DNA of 64,000 bases from Flavobacterium sp. 245. Its GTDB lineage: Bacteria > Bacteroidota > Bacteroidia > Flavobacteriales > Flavobacteriaceae. This document shows, in pieces, positions 17,979-26,674 of this stretch. Position 1 is the stretch's first letter. Every line of letters begins with the position of its first letter. The notes below the pieces were generated by a model, which had not been told where the DNA came from, searched no databases, and was given only the letters and a program-made list of their open reading frames with translations. The stretch lies in assembly GCF_004362055.1 (NCBI RefSeq), contig NZ_SNXB01000003.1:434001-498000 (forward strand), read 5' to 3'. A program made the position numbers and the translations under genes.

Positions 17979-19043
17979 ATGACCAAAATATTTTGTATCT
18001 CTCTGACAATCTTACTCTTTACAGCCTGCAGTAAAGAAACTGCAGAACTAGATTCTGCCCCAGCCGAAAGTATGTATTTTCCGCCTTTAACCGGGACAAA
18101 TTGGGAAACAAAATCCATATCAGATCTAAAATGGAATCAAAATGCTGTACAACCACTTTTAGACTATTTGCAGTTAAAAAATTCTAAATCTTTTATCATT
18201 TTAGTAAACGGAAGAATAGTTCTTGAAAATTATTTCAACAATCACACCGCATCCGCAAATTGGTACTGGGCCAGCGCCGGAAAAACATTAACATCGACTG
18301 TAACCGGAATTGCACAGCAAGAAGGCTTATTAAACATTAATGATAAAGTGTCGCATTACCTTGGCACAGGATGGACAAGTGAAACACTTGCAAAAGAAAA
18401 TTTAATTACCTGCAAACATCTATTAACCATGACATCTGGCCTTGATGACAGTACAGACGATGTAGATCCAGCCAGTTTAATTTACAAAGCCGATGCAGGA
18501 ACACGCTGGGCATACCATAATGTTTATGTCAAACTTCAAGATGTCGTAAAAAAAGCAAGCGGGCAAAACTGGGAAACCTATTTCAACAGTCGATTAAGAG
18601 ATAAAATTGGAATGAATGGCACTTGGGTTCAAATTGATGCAAATAGTGTTTACACGAGCACAACGAGAAGCATGGCGCGTTTTGGGCTTTTAATGCTTAA
18701 TAAAGGTAAATGGGAAAACAATACCATTTTAAATGAAGCTTATTTTAACGAAGCAACCGCAACCTCACAGAATATCAATTTAGGCTATGGCTATTTATGG
18801 TGGCTAAACGGAAAAACTTCTTATCACCTTCCACAATCACAACTCACTTTTCAAGGAAGTGTAATTCCGACTGCCCCAAGTGATATGTTTATGGCTTTAG
18901 GAAAAAACGATCAAAAAATCTATGTGATTCCGAGTAAAAAAATGGTTGTAATCAGAATGGGAGAAGCTGCCGACAGCGCAAATCTAGCATTATCTGATTT
19001 TGACAAAACCCTTTGGGAAAAAATTAATGCTTTGTATCAATAA
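17979..19043 (+). CDS. Serine hydrolase lipoprotein (class C beta-lactamase/PBP4* fold)
   Basis: 354 aa from the ATG at 17979 (MTKIFCISLTILLFTACSK). The frame is open much further upstream, but that region overlaps the antisense lipoprotein gene, and the internal start gives a proper lipobox (LLFTAC). The active-site SxxK is SAGK in WASAGKTLTST, and the YxN motif is YHN in AYHNVYVKL. The family includes beta-lactamase-related esterases and D-aminopeptidases. A periplasmic or outer-membrane-anchored hydrolase is the likely role; no antibiotic resistance should be inferred. Confidence 0.85.
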   Translation: MTKIFCISLTILLFTACSKETAELDSAPAESMYFPPLTGTNWETKSISDLKWNQNAVQPLLDYLQLKNSKSFIILVNGRIVLENYFNNHTASANWYWASAGKTLTSTVTGIAQQEGLLNINDKVSHYLGTGWTSETLAKENLITCKHLLTMTSGLDDSTDDVDPASLIYKADAGTRWAYHNVYVKLQDVVKKASGQNWETYFNSRLRDKIGMNGTWVQIDANSVYTSTTRSMARFGLLMLNKGKWENNTILNEAYFNEATATSQNINLGYGYLWWLNGKTSYHLPQSQLTFQGSVIPTAPSDMFMALGKNDQKIYVIPSKKMVVIRMGEAADSANLALSDFDKTLWEKINALYQ

Positions 19044-19056
19044 AAAAGAGAGTAAT

Positions 19057-19665
19057 TTAGATTAATTGCCATCCTTTATTTTTCAAAAAGCTTTTGCAAT
19101 CTTTGCAGAAGCTTTTTTCTTGATCCAATGGATTTCCGCCTTCTGCATCACGCATCAAACAGGTTTTTATCTTGCAATGTGGCAAACCTGCTGTATGACC
19201 TAATTCGTGCAACACGAGTTTATAAAACTGCTGATTTTTATTCGTGACAGATAATCTGAAATCTGAAACTACACAGGCCTTTCCAGGTTTATAACCTAAA
19301 CCCATTACACCCCAATCTTTTATCTCGTTTTTAGTTGTGCTTATATCAGAATTTGATAATCCAACAATTACAGAATCTTTGCCAATATTATTTTTAAGAC
19401 TTTTAATAATACTATCAGCACGATATCTATTTCTTGGTTTATAATATGAATTTTCAGGAAAAGGAATATTTGGCCTTAAAACTACTTTCGGATTTATAGT
19501 CTTAATTGCTGCAAAGACTTTCTGAGACTGTTCTATTTTAAAACTGCCTAAAGGTTGCATCACAATTACCTTCTGAATTGCTTGTTGACTTGTATCAACG
19601 CTCCCATTTTTCCTCTGTGTACATGAAAGCACAATAAAAAGAAAAGCAAGAAAACAGTATTTCAT
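19057..19665 (-). CDS. Archaemetzincin-like metalloprotease with lipoprotein signal
   Basis: 202 aa. The zinc site and following cysteines, HELGHTAGLPHC then CLMRDA and SFCKDCKSF, match the archaemetzincin (AMZ) pattern HExxHxxGx3CxxCxMx17CxxC. The N-terminus (CFLAFLFIVLSC) is an SPII lipobox, so this copy is predicted to be membrane-anchored outside the cytosol. It follows a 59-aa membrane protein and ftsY on the same strand. Confidence 0.85.
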   Translation of the reverse strand: MKYCFLAFLFIVLSCTQRKNGSVDTSQQAIQKVIVMQPLGSFKIEQSQKVFAAIKTINPKVVLRPNIPFPENSYYKPRNRYRADSIIKSLKNNIGKDSVIVGLSNSDISTTKNEIKDWGVMGLGYKPGKACVVSDFRLSVTNKNQQFYKLVLHELGHTAGLPHCKIKTCLMRDAEGGNPLDQEKSFCKDCKSFLKNKGWQLI

Positions 19666-19682
19666 ATCAAAATCCTTATAAA

Positions 19683-19862
19683 TTATTGCTTAGTGCGCAA
19701 TCTTTTAAGAACTCCCATAAAGAAGAAACCTACACCAAGAACTAATAAAATATAGTAAAAAGAAAGACTGTTGTCTCGCAGCATATTTGCCAAAACAAAG
19801 CAAATAACACTTGCAAAATAAAAAACTACAGCCGATATATTTTTTAAAGAAGAAAAACTCAT
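19683..19862 (-). CDS. Small membrane protein between ftsY and the archaemetzincin
   Basis: 59 aa from the ATG at 19862 (MSFSSLKNISAVVFYFASV). Two hydrophobic helices (about residues 9-26 and 35-51) and a basic C-terminus (LKRLRTKQ) predict an integral membrane protein. It starts 6 bp after the ftsY stop, so it is almost surely co-transcribed. No family recognised. Confidence 0.7.
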   Translation of the reverse strand: MSFSSLKNISAVVFYFASVICFVLANMLRDNSLSFYYILLVLGVGFFFMGVLKRLRTKQ

Positions 19863-19868
19863 TATATA

Positions 19869-20822
19869 TTATTTAAAGAAACTGTCAACGAATTCATATT
19901 TATTAAACACCTGTAAATCTTCAATTCCTTCGCCGACACCAATATATTTTACAGGAATTTTAAATTGATCCGAAATACCAATTACAACGCCACCTTTTGC
20001 AGTTCCGTCCAATTTAGTTACCGCTAAAGAAGTTACTTCAGTCGCCGCAGTAAACTGTTTAGCCTGCTCAAAAGCATTTTGTCCAGTTGAACCATCCAAA
20101 ACTAAAAGAACATCATGAGGCGCATCATCAATAACTTTCTGCATCACACGTTTTACTTTTGTCAGCTCGTTCATTAAGTTGATCTTATTATGCAAACGTC
20201 CAGCAGTATCAATAATAACAACATCAGCATTTTGAGCCACGGCAGATTGCAATGTATCAAACGCTACAGAAGCAGGATCACTCCCCATATTTTGTCTTAC
20301 AATTGGTACATCAACTCGATCTGCCCAAACCTGCAATTGATCTATTGCAGCCGCGCGGAAAGTATCTGCAGCACCTAGAACTACTTTATGACCAGCCTTC
20401 TTAAATTGATATGCTAATTTCCCAATAGTTGTAGTTTTTCCAACACCATTAACCCCCACAACCATTAAAACGTAAGGTTTTTTATCTTTTGGAATTTCAA
20501 ATTCTGTTGCTTCACCAGTATTGGTTTCAGACAATAAAGCTCCTATTTCATCTCTAAGAATCTGATTCAATTCGTCAGTTCCCAAATATTTATCTTCAGA
20601 AACACGTTTTTCGATTCTCTCGATAATTTTCAAAGTTGTATTCACACCAACATCAGAAGCTACAAGAACTTCTTCCAGATTATCTAAAACATCATCATCA
20701 ACTTTAGATTTTCCAGCAACGGCTTTACTTAGCTTTGAGAAAAAAGTAGTTTTTGTTTTTTCAAGACCTTTGTCTAAAGTCTCTTTTTTTTCGGTAGAGA
20801 ATAATTTTTTAAAAAAACTCAT
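19869..20822 (-). CDS. ftsY: Signal recognition particle receptor FtsY
   Basis: 317 aa; a short form lacking the long acidic A domain. SRP-type GTPase NG domain: G1 GVNGVGKTTTIGKLA, G2 region DTFRAAA, G3 DTAGR, G4 TKLDGTAKGG. It docks SRP-ribosome complexes at the membrane for co-translational insertion. It lies downstream of ribosomal protein genes, a conserved arrangement in Bacteroidota. Confidence 0.96.
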   Translation of the reverse strand: MSFFKKLFSTEKKETLDKGLEKTKTTFFSKLSKAVAGKSKVDDDVLDNLEEVLVASDVGVNTTLKIIERIEKRVSEDKYLGTDELNQILRDEIGALLSETNTGEATEFEIPKDKKPYVLMVVGVNGVGKTTTIGKLAYQFKKAGHKVVLGAADTFRAAAIDQLQVWADRVDVPIVRQNMGSDPASVAFDTLQSAVAQNADVVIIDTAGRLHNKINLMNELTKVKRVMQKVIDDAPHDVLLVLDGSTGQNAFEQAKQFTAATEVTSLAVTKLDGTAKGGVVIGISDQFKIPVKYIGVGEGIEDLQVFNKYEFVDSFFK

Positions 20823-20960
20823 TTTTTTGTAGATTATTTGATTATTAGATTTCTTGATTTTCAGATCAGAAATCTAAATCTTTAAGGAAAGTGCAATTGT
20901 TCTCCAAAAAAGAGCCAATTGTTACGATTCTTTAAATTTTTAGACAAATATAGGTAATAA

Positions 20961-20990
20961 AAAAGCTACTTCCGAATGAAAGTAGCTTTT
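20961..20990 (-). terminator. Terminator after the L28-L33-DUF4295 operon
   Basis: 11-bp stem AAAAGCTACTT (20961-20971) with 20980-20990 and a T-run on the minus strand. It separates DUF4295 from ftsY, so ftsY probably has its own promoter. Confidence 0.75.
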
Positions 20991-21009
20991 CTATATAATG
21001 TAATTGTAA

Positions 21010-21162
21010 TTATTTCTTTTTCAAGAATTCATCAACTTCTTCAGGAGCCATAATAGATTCTACGAATGTATATGCACCAGTTTTAGGAGATTTTACCATT
21101 TTGATGGCTTTTGATAATCTCTTAGAAGATGTTTGTAACGATGCTACGGTTTTCTTTGCCAT
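21010..21162 (-). CDS. DUF4295 small basic protein
   Basis: 50 aa (start MAKKTVASLQTSSKRLSK, end EEVDEFLKKK). It matches DUF4295, a Bacteroidota-specific family encoded between L33 and ftsY. Its size, basic charge and place in a ribosomal-protein operon suggest ribosome association, but the function is unknown. Confidence 0.85.
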   Translation of the reverse strand: MAKKTVASLQTSSKRLSKAIKMVKSPKTGAYTFVESIMAPEEVDEFLKKK

Positions 21163-21236
21163 GATTCAAATGTTATTTTAAGCTTTTATAAAACTCGAAT
21201 GGCCAAACCATTGAGATTTACAAAAATCTCTAATTA

Positions 21237-21419
21237 TTACTTAATTTCTTTGTGAACAGTTACTCTTTTCAAGATTGGATTAAATTTTTTAATCTCTAAT
21301 CTGTCTGGAGTATTTTTTTTGTTCTTAGTTGTAATATATCTAGAAGTTCCTGGAACACCAGAAGTCTTGTGCTCAGTACATTCTAAAATTACTTGGATTC
21401 TATTACCTTTCTTTGCCAT
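21237..21419 (-). CDS. rpmG: 50S ribosomal protein L33
   Basis: 60 aa (start [18 protein letters not shown]). It has one cysteine instead of the two CxxC pairs, so it is the zinc-free (C-minus) form. Between L28 and DUF4295 in an operon. Confidence 0.95.
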
Positions 21420-21446
21420 CTTGCTATATATTTATTTAGGAAAAGA

Positions 21447-21683
21447 TTATTTGATAAATCCTTCTGACTGTGCTTTTTTCAAAACAGCAGTGATTCCATT
21501 TTTATTAATTGTTTTTATCGTAGATGCTGCTACTCTAAGAGTAATCCATCTATCTTCTTCTGGAAGATAAAAACGCTTTTTAACTAAGTTTACAGAAAAC
21601 TTTCTCTTAGTTTTGTTCATAGCGTGAGAAACGTTATTTCCTACCATCGCTCTTTTACCTGTAAGGTCACAAACTCTTGACAT
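21447..21683 (-). CDS. rpmB: 50S ribosomal protein L28
   Basis: 78 aa (start [21 protein letters not shown]). It also lacks the zinc-binding CxxC pattern. First gene of the rpmB-rpmG-DUF4295 operon. Confidence 0.96.
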   Translation of the reverse strand: MSRVCDLTGKRAMVGNNVSHAMNKTKRKFSVNLVKKRFYLPEEDRWITLRVAASTIKTINKNGITAVLKKAQSEGFIK

Positions 21684-21719
21684 TATACTTATCTTTTATC
21701 GTTATTCAAAATCAGGGTG

Positions 21720-21750
21720 CAAAGAAAAGAAAAATAAACCATTGTAGCAA
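21720..21750 (-). promoter_or_regulatory. Candidate promoter of the rpmB operon
   Basis: On the minus strand, TTG (complement of 21748-21750) is followed after 20 bp by TTTCTTTG (complement of 21720-21727), one mismatch from TAnnTTTG. The spacing fits the Bacteroidota -33/-7 promoter; rpmB starts 37 bp downstream. Confidence 0.4.
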
Positions 21751-21754
21751 AAAA

Positions 21755-23008
21755 TTATTGCACAATTTTTAAAATTTCTTTCTGTAATATTTCCAAACTC
21801 TTAATTGTAGCTCTATCTATCACTTTTTCACGTGGTTGGCCAAAGTTAAATTCTTCTACAATTATATCATCCGGTGTCGCCAAAGCTATAAAAACAGCAC
21901 CAATTTCAGCATCTGACTCTCCTTTTGAGGGTCCGGCGTTCCCGGTTGTCGCAATCGCGTAGTCGGTTTTTAGCATCTCTTTCACGCTCAAAGCCATAGC
22001 CGACGCAACTTGCGCACTTACAACCGAATATTGATCTATCAAATCTTGCGAAATGCCCAAAACATTGACCTTAGCTTCTGTTGCGTACGAAACCACACTT
22101 CCGCTAAAATATTTTGAAGATCCCGGCACAGAAGACAAAAGCGAAGCAATTCTTCCTCCGGTACAGCTTTCTGCAGTTGAAATCGTTTTATTTTGCTTAG
22201 ATAGCAACTTGCCAATTACGGTTTCAATTGTTTCATTTTCTTCGTAACCAACTATTATATCATGAATTATCGCATCTAAAGACTGCACACTATCTTCAAT
22301 TGCTTTTTCTAATTGTTCTTTATCAGTTCCTCTTGCGGTTAAACGCAAACGCACTCTTCCTGGGTTTGGCAAATAAGCCAATTTGATAAAATCAGGCAAA
22401 TTATTTTCCCATTCTTCAATACGCTCCGCCACTAAACTTTCTCCCTGACCGTATGTCAAAATAGTTTTATGAATGATATACGGGCGTTTGTATTCGCGAA
22501 CTATTTTCGGAATTATCTCTTCTTCTACCAAATATTTCATTTCGTAAGGAACACCCGGCAAAGAAACAAAAACGGTATTTTCTTTCTTCATCCACATTCC
22601 AGGTGCGGTTCCAACTTGATTATGAAGCACTGTACAAGTTGACGGAACTAATGCTTGATCTTTATTTAACTGCGAAATTGGTCTTTTATAAAAACCTTCT
22701 ATAAGCTGTGTAACATGCGCCAGAACTTCTGGATTCACCACTAGTTCATCATCAAAATATTCGCAGAACGTTTTTTTGGTAACATCATCTTTTGTAGGAC
22801 CTAAACCACCGGTCACAATAACAATATCTACTTTATTCTGAAGTTGAGCAAAAGTATCTAAAATGTGTTTTTTATCATCGCTTATCGAAATCATTTCTGT
22901 CACTTCAACTCCAATTCGGTCTAATGATTTTGCTATAAAACCAGAGTTTGTATCAATAATCTGGCCTATTAAAATTTCGTCTCCAATAGTTATAATGGTT
23001 GCTTTCAT
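21755..23008 (-). CDS. cinA: CinA family protein (NMN deamidase-related)
   Basis: 417 aa. The N-terminal MoaB/MogA-like domain (~1-170) has [28 protein letters not shown] and [12 protein letters not shown]. The C-terminal PncC-type amidohydrolase domain (~255-417) has [20 protein letters not shown] and TGNAGP. CinA proteins recycle pyridine nucleotides (NMN deamidation) and are linked to competence in some bacteria. Full length, ATG start. Confidence 0.94.
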   Translation of the reverse strand: MKATIITIGDEILIGQIIDTNSGFIAKSLDRIGVEVTEMISISDDKKHILDTFAQLQNKVDIVIVTGGLGPTKDDVTKKTFCEYFDDELVVNPEVLAHVTQLIEGFYKRPISQLNKDQALVPSTCTVLHNQVGTAPGMWMKKENTVFVSLPGVPYEMKYLVEEEIIPKIVREYKRPYIIHKTILTYGQGESLVAERIEEWENNLPDFIKLAYLPNPGRVRLRLTARGTDKEQLEKAIEDSVQSLDAIIHDIIVGYEENETIETVIGKLLSKQNKTISTAESCTGGRIASLLSSVPGSSKYFSGSVVSYATEAKVNVLGISQDLIDQYSVVSAQVASAMALSVKEMLKTDYAIATTGNAGPSKGESDAEIGAVFIALATPDDIIVEEFNFGQPREKVIDRATIKSLEILQKEILKIVQ

Positions 23009-23069
23009 TCAAATGTATTTTTTGTACTTAAGTAATTGTAAGCCATTAGCAGAAAGTAGGTTGTTGTGT

Positions 23070-23165
23070 TCCGATATGCGTGAGGGGTAGAAACGGCATC
23101 CTTTTGTGACAAATATTAAGTGCTCGTTAAATGATTTTTTTCTGGAACAAAAGATATAGTGGATA
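23070..23165 (+). ncRNA. Second copy of the structured intergenic element
   Basis: Contains CGGCATCCTTTTG (from about 23094) and CAAAAGATATAGTGGA (to about 23163), the same paired blocks as the element at 17768-17850, with a different ~38-nt insert between them. Conservation of the two arms with a changed loop suggests a folded RNA or a dispersed palindrome. Confidence 0.3.
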
Positions 23166-23169
23166 ACCC

Positions 23170-23213
23170 GACCCTATTTTTGCCCTGACTTTTTAAAGGG
23201 CAAAAATAGGGTC
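23170..23213. terminator. Long terminator hairpin between Hpt gene and cinA
   Basis: Perfect 16-bp inverted repeat GACCCTATTTTTGCCC (23170-23185) with 23198-23213. It lies 14 bp after the stop of the Hpt gene, read on the minus strand. Confidence 0.7.
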
Positions 23214-23227
23214 ACGCCATAATAATT

Positions 23228-23572
23228 TTACAGATCAAAATCTTTTTTGATCTCTTTTATCGCTTCTTTTACTTGTATTTTAATACTTTTAAAAGTTTCG
23301 ATAATATCTTTTTTCTTACCTTCCGCCTTAGTCCATGCTTCAACTTGCAGAATCTCCTCAAAAGCCACATTCAAGCCCATCAAGTCTAATGTAGGCTTTA
23401 TTTTGTGCGCATACGAATAAGCATACTTATGATCCTTTTTTTTAATTCCTTCTTTGATTTGTTTTAAATCCTCAGGAACTTCAGTAACAAATAATTTAAG
23501 AATTTCGTTTACAAATTCTGGATCATTATCTGAAAGTGCATATACTTTCGAAAGGTTGTACTTTAAAGCCAT
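23228..23572 (-). CDS. Hpt-domain phosphotransfer protein
   Basis: 114 aa, a single histidine phosphotransfer domain. The phosphoacceptor H56 sits in YSYAHKIKPTLDLMGL. It would relay phosphate between hybrid kinases and receivers; no partner is adjacent. The last base of the preceding FAH-family gene overlaps its start, so they are co-translated. Confidence 0.85.
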   Translation of the reverse strand: MALKYNLSKVYALSDNDPEFVNEILKLFVTEVPEDLKQIKEGIKKKDHKYAYSYAHKIKPTLDLMGLNVAFEEILQVEAWTKAEGKKKDIIETFKSIKIQVKEAIKEIKKDFDL

Positions 23573-24183
23573 TATTTTACTTGTATTCTGAATAATTTTT
23601 TATCTTCTAAAAAGCCTTCTAAAACATCATTTGGTTTTACAGAAGCCACACCTTCAGGAGTTCCTGTAAAAATAATATCCCCAATTTTTAGTGTAAAAAA
23701 CTGCGAAACATAAGATACTAGCTCATCAATTTTCCACAACATCAAACCTGTATTTCCTTTTTGAACCGTTTTAGAATTATTAGTTAACTCAAAAGTAAGA
23801 TTTTCCATAGAAACGAAATCACTTTTTGGCAAAAAATCTCCAATGACCGCCGAGCCGTCAAATGCTTTTGCTTTTTCCCAAGGCAATCCTTTTGCTTTTA
23901 ATTTATCTTGTAAATCTCTGGCTGTAAAATCGATACCTACACTAATTTCATCATAATACTTATGCGCAAATTTAGGTTCGATATACTTCCCTACTTTATT
24001 AATTTTAACAATTATCTCTATTTCGTGATGAATTTCCTCAGAAAATTCTGGAATTACAAAGGGATGTTGTTTCAACAAAACTGCCGAATCCGGTTTCATA
24101 AAAACTACAGGCTCCGCAGGGCGCTCATTTTTTAATTCCGCGATATGATTGGTATAATTTCTACCGATACAGATAATTTTCAT
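23572..24183 (-). CDS. Fumarylacetoacetate hydrolase family protein
   Basis: 203 aa, a single FAH fold. The start MKIICIGRNYTNHIAELKN is typical. Metal ligands are in EIHHEIEIIVKI and GIDFTARDLQ. The motif GDIIFTGTPEGVASVKPND marks the acylpyruvase/oxaloacetate decarboxylase-like group (YcgM, FAHD1 relatives). Probable cytosolic C-C bond hydrolase or decarboxylase; exact substrate not determined. Confidence 0.9.
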   Translation of the reverse strand: MKIICIGRNYTNHIAELKNERPAEPVVFMKPDSAVLLKQHPFVIPEFSEEIHHEIEIIVKINKVGKYIEPKFAHKYYDEISVGIDFTARDLQDKLKAKGLPWEKAKAFDGSAVIGDFLPKSDFVSMENLTFELTNNSKTVQKGNTGLMLWKIDELVSYVSQFFTLKIGDIIFTGTPEGVASVKPNDVLEGFLEDKKLFRIQVK

Positions 24184-24187
24184 TCTT

Positions 24188-24272
24188 TTTTTAAGTTGCT
24201 GAGATACTGAGATTCTAAGACACTAAGAATCTAAAAAAACTTAGAACCTCAGAATCTTAGGATCTTAGAACC
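24188..24272. repeat. Short intergenic palindrome
   Basis: Blocks such as CTGAGATTCTAAG and their complements (CAGAATCTTAG) alternate over 85 bp between two minus-strand genes, able to form an imperfect hairpin. Probably a dispersed intergenic repeat or terminator. Confidence 0.4.
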
Positions 24273-25043
24273 TTATTTTGTATTTAATTTTCTTAATTTA
24301 ATTCCAGTTAAAACTTTCTTGGTATACAAAGGAAAATCAGCGTTCTGAATCCAGCTGAAATAGCCAGGTTCTGTTTCTAAAATTTTCTCCACTTTTGCGC
24401 CTTTATGTTTCCCGAAAGTAAATATTTCTTCGTCATCTTTATCAAAAGCAATCATTCCGGCAAAATCGGCGATTTTTTTACGAGTTGTAAATTCGGACAA
24501 TGCTTTCATATCGTTTTCCAAATCAGGATAACGATCTAACTGCGCTTTCAAAATTTCGTAAGTCGCCATTGTATCCGCTTCTGCTGAGTGTGCATTTTCA
24601 AGACTTTTCCCGCAATAGAATTTTAATGCCGCACTTAAAGTACGTTCTTCCATTTTATGAAAAATCGTCTGAACATCTACAGAAACTTTGTTTTTCATAT
24701 CAAAATCAACTCCAGCACGAAGCAATTCTTCAGCCAATAATGGAATATCAAAACGATCTGAGTTGAAACCACCCAAATCACTATCTTTTATCATATTATA
24801 AACAAGCGGAGCCAATTCAGCAAAAGTTGGTTCGTTGGCCACTTTTTCATCGGTTATTCCGTGAACAGCTGTTGTTTGGGGAGGAATTGGAATAGTTGGA
24901 TTTACTAGCCAAGTTTTACTTTCTTTATTTCCGTTTGGAAAAACTTTAAAAATTGAAATTTCTACGATCCGATCTTTACCAATGTCAATTCCAGTTGTTT
25001 CAAGATCAAAAAAGCAAATTGGTTTGTTTAGTTTTAATTCCAT
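24273..25043 (-). CDS. DnaQ-like 3'-5' exonuclease
   Basis: 256 aa. DEDD exonuclease motifs: Exo I FFDLETTG (D13, E15), Exo II NSDRFDIPLLAEEL, Exo III AHSAEADTMATYEIL. A C-terminal ~70-residue segment (FTFGKHKGAKVEKIL...YFSWIQNADFP) is a known extra domain in Bacteroidota DnaQ-like proteins. It acts on DNA ends, as a proofreading-type or processing nuclease. Confidence 0.9.
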   Translation of the reverse strand: MELKLNKPICFFDLETTGIDIGKDRIVEISIFKVFPNGNKESKTWLVNPTIPIPPQTTAVHGITDEKVANEPTFAELAPLVYNMIKDSDLGGFNSDRFDIPLLAEELLRAGVDFDMKNKVSVDVQTIFHKMEERTLSAALKFYCGKSLENAHSAEADTMATYEILKAQLDRYPDLENDMKALSEFTTRKKIADFAGMIAFDKDDEEIFTFGKHKGAKVEKILETEPGYFSWIQNADFPLYTKKVLTGIKLRKLNTK

Positions 25044-25208
25044 TTTAATTTTTATAAGATTACAAATGTAATTTTAAAAGCCGAATTTTCCATCCCTATT
25101 TTTATTTTTTTGCCCAAAAAAAGGCTATTTTATAGATTTTAACTTTCTAAAACAACAAGAATCAATCCTACATAAAATATATTTTTCAATTTTTATGGCT
25201 AATAAAAA

Positions 25209-25234
25209 ACCCGGAAAACATTTATTTTCCGGGT
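25209..25234 (-). terminator. Terminator of the E2 gene
   Basis: 10-bp stem ACCCGGAAAA (25209-25218) with 25225-25234 and a T-run on the minus strand, 28 bp after the stop. Confidence 0.8.
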
Positions 25235-25261
25235 CTTGAATTTATTTTATTTATGAACTGA

Positions 25262-26590
25262 CTAGAAATCTCTATCTACATCAAAAGCTTCTAAGTATTC
25301 TGCTACTCTTTTTACAAAACTTCCGCCTAATGCACCATCCACAACTCTATGATCGTAAGAATGTGATAAGAACATTTTTTGACGAATTCCGATAAAATCA
25401 CCTTCTGGCGTTTCAATAACAGCCGGCACTTTGCGAATTGCACCAAGTGCTAAAATCCCAACCTGTGGCTGATTGATAATTGGCGTTCCGAAAACACTTC
25501 CAAAAGTTCCCACATTTGTAACCGTGTACGTGCCGCCTTGTGTATCGTCTGGTTTAAGTTTTCCAGCTTTAGCACGATTTCCTAAATCGTTTACCGCTTT
25601 TGCCATTCCAACTAAATTTAACTGATCTGCATTTTTAATTACAGGAACAATTAAATTTCCGTTTGGCAACGCTGCCGCCATTCCTAAATTTATATTTTTC
25701 TTTTTAATGATATAATCGCCATCAACAGAAATATTCATTCCTGGAAAATCTTTCAGAGCTTTTGCAACTGCTTCCATCATAATTGGCGTAAAAGTCAGCT
25801 TCTCGCCTTCTCTTTTTTCAAAAGCCGTTTTAACTTTATCTCTCCATTTTACAATATTTGTCACATCAACTTCAATAAACGACTGAACGTGTGCCGAAGT
25901 CTGAACAGATGCTACCATGTAACCTGAAATCAATTTACGCATTCTGTCCATTTCAATAATTTCGTCACCTCCATTTACTGAAACCGGAACTGCTTGTTGA
26001 CTTTTTTGAACCACTGGCTCAACCACTTTTGCAGGTTCAGCAACCTTTACAGGCGCTGATGCAGGAATTGCCGCAACCACACCCGATTTGCGATCTTCAA
26101 TATATTTTAAAATATCTTCTTTTGTAACACGACCATCTTTTCCTGAACCTTGAATACTATCAAGCTCAGCAACAGAAACACCTTCTTCTTTTGCAATATT
26201 TTTAACTAGCGGAGAAAAGAATTTATCTGATGAAGCAAAATCCTGCGGAGCACTTACCGTTTCTTTTACCGCTTCAATTGTTTTTTCAATTTCCACCGCA
26301 GCTGCAGGAGCTGCTGTTTCCTCAGCTTTTTTAGGAGCCGGAGCATCACCTTCTGTTTCAATAATCGCAATAGTTTGTCCTACTTGAACTAAATCATCTT
26401 TACCAAATAATTGTTCAATTAAAACACCTGATACCTCACTTGGCACTTCACTGTCAACTTTATCAGTCGCAATTTCCAGCACAGCTTCATCAGCTTCAAT
26501 TCTGTCTCCAACTTCTTTCAACCAGTTTGTAATAGTTGCTTCAGCGACACTTTCTCCCATTTTAGGAAGTTTTAATTCAAATCTTGCCAT
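25262..26590 (-). CDS. 2-oxo acid dehydrogenase E2 (dihydrolipoamide acyltransferase)
   Basis: 442 aa. Lipoyl domain (~1-78) with lipoylated K44 in EIATDKVDSEVPSE, Ala/Pro-rich linkers, a peripheral subunit-binding domain (~125-165; VKNIAKEEGVSVAELDSIQG) and a catalytic domain (~215-442) with the active-site motif SHSYDHRVVDGALGG. It is the core acyltransferase of a branched-chain 2-oxoacid or similar dehydrogenase. E1 and E3 are not adjacent, so the substrate is inferred only broadly. Confidence 0.92.
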   Translation of the reverse strand: MARFELKLPKMGESVAEATITNWLKEVGDRIEADEAVLEIATDKVDSEVPSEVSGVLIEQLFGKDDLVQVGQTIAIIETEGDAPAPKKAEETAAPAAAVEIEKTIEAVKETVSAPQDFASSDKFFSPLVKNIAKEEGVSVAELDSIQGSGKDGRVTKEDILKYIEDRKSGVVAAIPASAPVKVAEPAKVVEPVVQKSQQAVPVSVNGGDEIIEMDRMRKLISGYMVASVQTSAHVQSFIEVDVTNIVKWRDKVKTAFEKREGEKLTFTPIMMEAVAKALKDFPGMNISVDGDYIIKKKNINLGMAAALPNGNLIVPVIKNADQLNLVGMAKAVNDLGNRAKAGKLKPDDTQGGTYTVTNVGTFGSVFGTPIINQPQVGILALGAIRKVPAVIETPEGDFIGIRQKMFLSHSYDHRVVDGALGGSFVKRVAEYLEAFDVDRDF

Positions 26591-26674
26591 ATTGTTAACC
26601 TCAAGGGTGATTTTGATTTTCAGATTGCGAAATTACCGAATTTTTTAAATATAAATTACATTTAATATAATTTT

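Noticed and set aside
23572..24183. Possible bacillithiol or thiol enzyme role for the FAH-family protein because bshC is in the window
   Set aside because: The genes are 9 kb apart and not linked; the motif set is generic for acylpyruvases.
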